A stretch of DNA of 14,938 nt from Cyanobacteria bacterium UBA11370 (GTDB taxonomy: Bacteria > Cyanobacteriota > Cyanobacteriia > Cyanobacteriales > Coleofasciculaceae): NCBI GenBank assembly GCA_003486645.1, contig DNGI01000243.1, forward strand, positions 19,336 through 34,273, given 5' to 3'. Under the pieces are notes generated by a model that was not told the DNA's origin, did not search any database, and saw nothing but the letters and a program-made list of their open reading frames with translations. Positions 13,973 to 14,938 of this stretch are shown here, piece after piece (position 1 is the first letter of the stretch; each line of letters starts with the position of its first letter). Made by a program: the position numbers and the translations under genes.

Positions 13973-14797
13973 ATGTATAGACCTAATTCGCAGCCTTCCT
14001 CTACTGAAGCACTGCCAACGATGTACGATCTACCCAGTGAAGATCCGGAGGAACCTGGTTTGCCTGATGAATTTCACCGCTGGCAAGCTGATATTCTGTG
14101 CGATACTTGTTGTCCGCCTCATTACCCAGCGAACCAGGTTTTCGTAGCCAGTGACCTAAATCTCTATTATGATTCTAACCATTTGAATTGGTATAAAAGA
14201 CCGGATTGGTTTGTTGTTTTAGGGATCTCTCGGTTATATCAAGAGCAAGAATTGCGGTGGAGTTATGTGATTTGGCAAGAACAAATAAGTCCTCTAGTTG
14301 CGGTAGAATTGCTTTCACCCGGAACGGAAGATGAAGATTTAGGATTAACAGAATCAAGCCTAAGTCAACCCCCAACGAAATGGGAGGTGTATGAGCAAAT
14401 TTTGAAAATTCCCTATTATATTGTTTTTAGTCGATACACAGATAATTTGAGAATTTTCCGTTTAAGAGGGAATCGTTACCGAGAGCAAATTTTAACCGAA
14501 CCACGATTTTGGATACCGGAATTAGAATTAGGAATTGGATTGTGGTTTGGTTCGGTTCAAGGTTGTCAAAGGCTATGGTTACGCTGGTATGATAGGAATG
14601 GAAATTGGATTTTAACACCTGAAGAACGAGCGGAACAAGAGCGCCAACGAGCAGAACAAGAACGACAACGAGCAGAACAAGAACGACAACGAGCAGAACA
14701 AGAGCGCCAACAGCGAGAATTAGCTCAACAACGAATGGTAGAGATGGAATCTTTGTTAACTCGCTATCGAGAGCAATTTGGTGAATTGTCTGACTAA
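13973..14797 (+). CDS. Uma2 family endonuclease-like protein with coiled-coil tail
   Basis: This 274-aa protein is a Uma2 (DUF820) domain plus a tail. Family signatures: LYYDSNHLNWYKRPDWFVVL with Asp78, PLVAVELLSPGTEDEDLG with Glu112, KWEVYEQILKIPYYIVF (136-152), and the C-terminal strand region near IPELELGIGLWFG. Residues 114 and 115 are Leu and Ser, so the Lys of a classical ExK nuclease motif is missing and activity is uncertain. The tail begins TPEERAEQERQR and has four consecutive AEQERQ(R/Q) heptads (220-247), a predicted charged coiled coil, followed by ELAQQRMVEMESLLTRYREQ. Tails like this are frequent in cyanobacterial Uma2 proteins and probably mediate self-association. ATG 13973 is used; Met17 at 14021 is an alternative start. 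It is only distantly similar to the Uma2 at the left end. Confidence 0.88.
   Translation: MYRPNSQPSSTEALPTMYDLPSEDPEEPGLPDEFHRWQADILCDTCCPPHYPANQVFVASDLNLYYDSNHLNWYKRPDWFVVLGISRLYQEQELRWSYVIWQEQISPLVAVELLSPGTEDEDLGLTESSLSQPPTKWEVYEQILKIPYYIVFSRYTDNLRIFRLRGNRYREQILTEPRFWIPELELGIGLWFGSVQGCQRLWLRWYDRNGNWILTPEERAEQERQRAEQERQRAEQERQRAEQERQQRELAQQRMVEMESLLTRYREQFGELSD
14630..14713 (+). repeat. in-gene 21-nt tandem repeat encoding AEQERQR heptads
   Basis: Four 21-nt units follow each other without gaps. The inner two are nearly identical and the outer two carry synonymous GAG/CGC codons in place of GAA/CGA. The period equals one coiled-coil heptad, so copy-number change by slippage or recombination would lengthen or shorten the coil without breaking the frame. 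Confidence 0.9.
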
Positions 14798-14917
14798 CTT
14801 ACTTTCTGGATGAAGTCTAGATGAAGTAGGGTTTATTGTTTGTTGTTTATGATAATAGGGAATAGGGAGTAGATCAGGAGAAGGCAGAGAGCAGGAGATG
14901 TGCCAACACAGGGAATA

Positions 14918-14938
14918 ACGAACAACCAACAACCAACA
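14918..14938. repeat. CCAACAA heptamer repeat at right edge
   Basis: About three units of the same heptamer as at 2522-2562, in the same orientation, running off the window. The preceding 120 bases (from 14798) are low-complexity and purine-rich, with no gene seen. Confidence 0.7.

Noticed and set aside
13878..14147. 89-codon plus-strand open frame overlapping the start of the right-hand Uma2 gene
   Set aside because: It begins in the palindromic repeat and overlaps the Uma2 frame, which has clear domain signatures.

Overview
The window looks like chromosomal DNA of a cyanobacterium, probably a filamentous one. By eye it holds fourteen exact copies of the HIP1 octamer GCGATCGC, which is characteristic of that phylum. 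It also carries lineage-typical families: XisH/XisI, Uma2 (DUF820), DUF3181, a DUF6888/DUF6887 pair and a three-POTRA Omp85. HIP1 copies lie between about 1767 and 12410. The two ends, which carry the XisHI and Uma2 genes, have none.

Layout. (1) Positions 1-1610, accessory and minus strand: a possible tail of a plus-strand gene at the left edge, a xisH-xisI operon with a 13-bp overlap, the severed 3' end of a second xisI, and a Uma2 nuclease-like gene. (2) Positions 1793-3887, housekeeping and small genes: tRNA-Arg(ACG) on the minus strand with its own terminator, moaC, a 2TM membrane protein, a DUF3181 protein with a terminator, and an unrecognised small protein. (3) Positions 4012-7653, metabolism and envelope: acs converges on dacB (PBP4-type). 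The gap between them is packed with a long hairpin, a 109-bp repeat element containing a homopyrimidine tract, and a 75-bp MITE-like element flanked by TA. (4) Positions 7813-9975: plsX-fabH, which start phospholipid and fatty-acid synthesis and diverge from dacB. (5) Positions 10191-11486: an accessory cassette of an unrecognised 175-aa protein followed by a translationally coupled DUF6888/DUF6887 pair, sitting where many cyanobacteria have fabD. (6) Positions 11732-14938: an Omp85 outer-membrane protein, an inverted second copy of the 109-bp element, a palindromic hairpin, and a Uma2 protein with a perfect heptad coiled-coil tail.

The core genes supply molybdopterin (moaC), acetyl-CoA (acs), lipid initiation (plsX, fabH), peptidoglycan trimming (dacB) and outer-membrane protein insertion (omp85). 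Between them sit small mobile repeats and two-gene accessory modules. No single new system is evident. The best leads are the 10191-11486 cassette, the in-frame Uma2/xisI junction, and the paired repeat elements.
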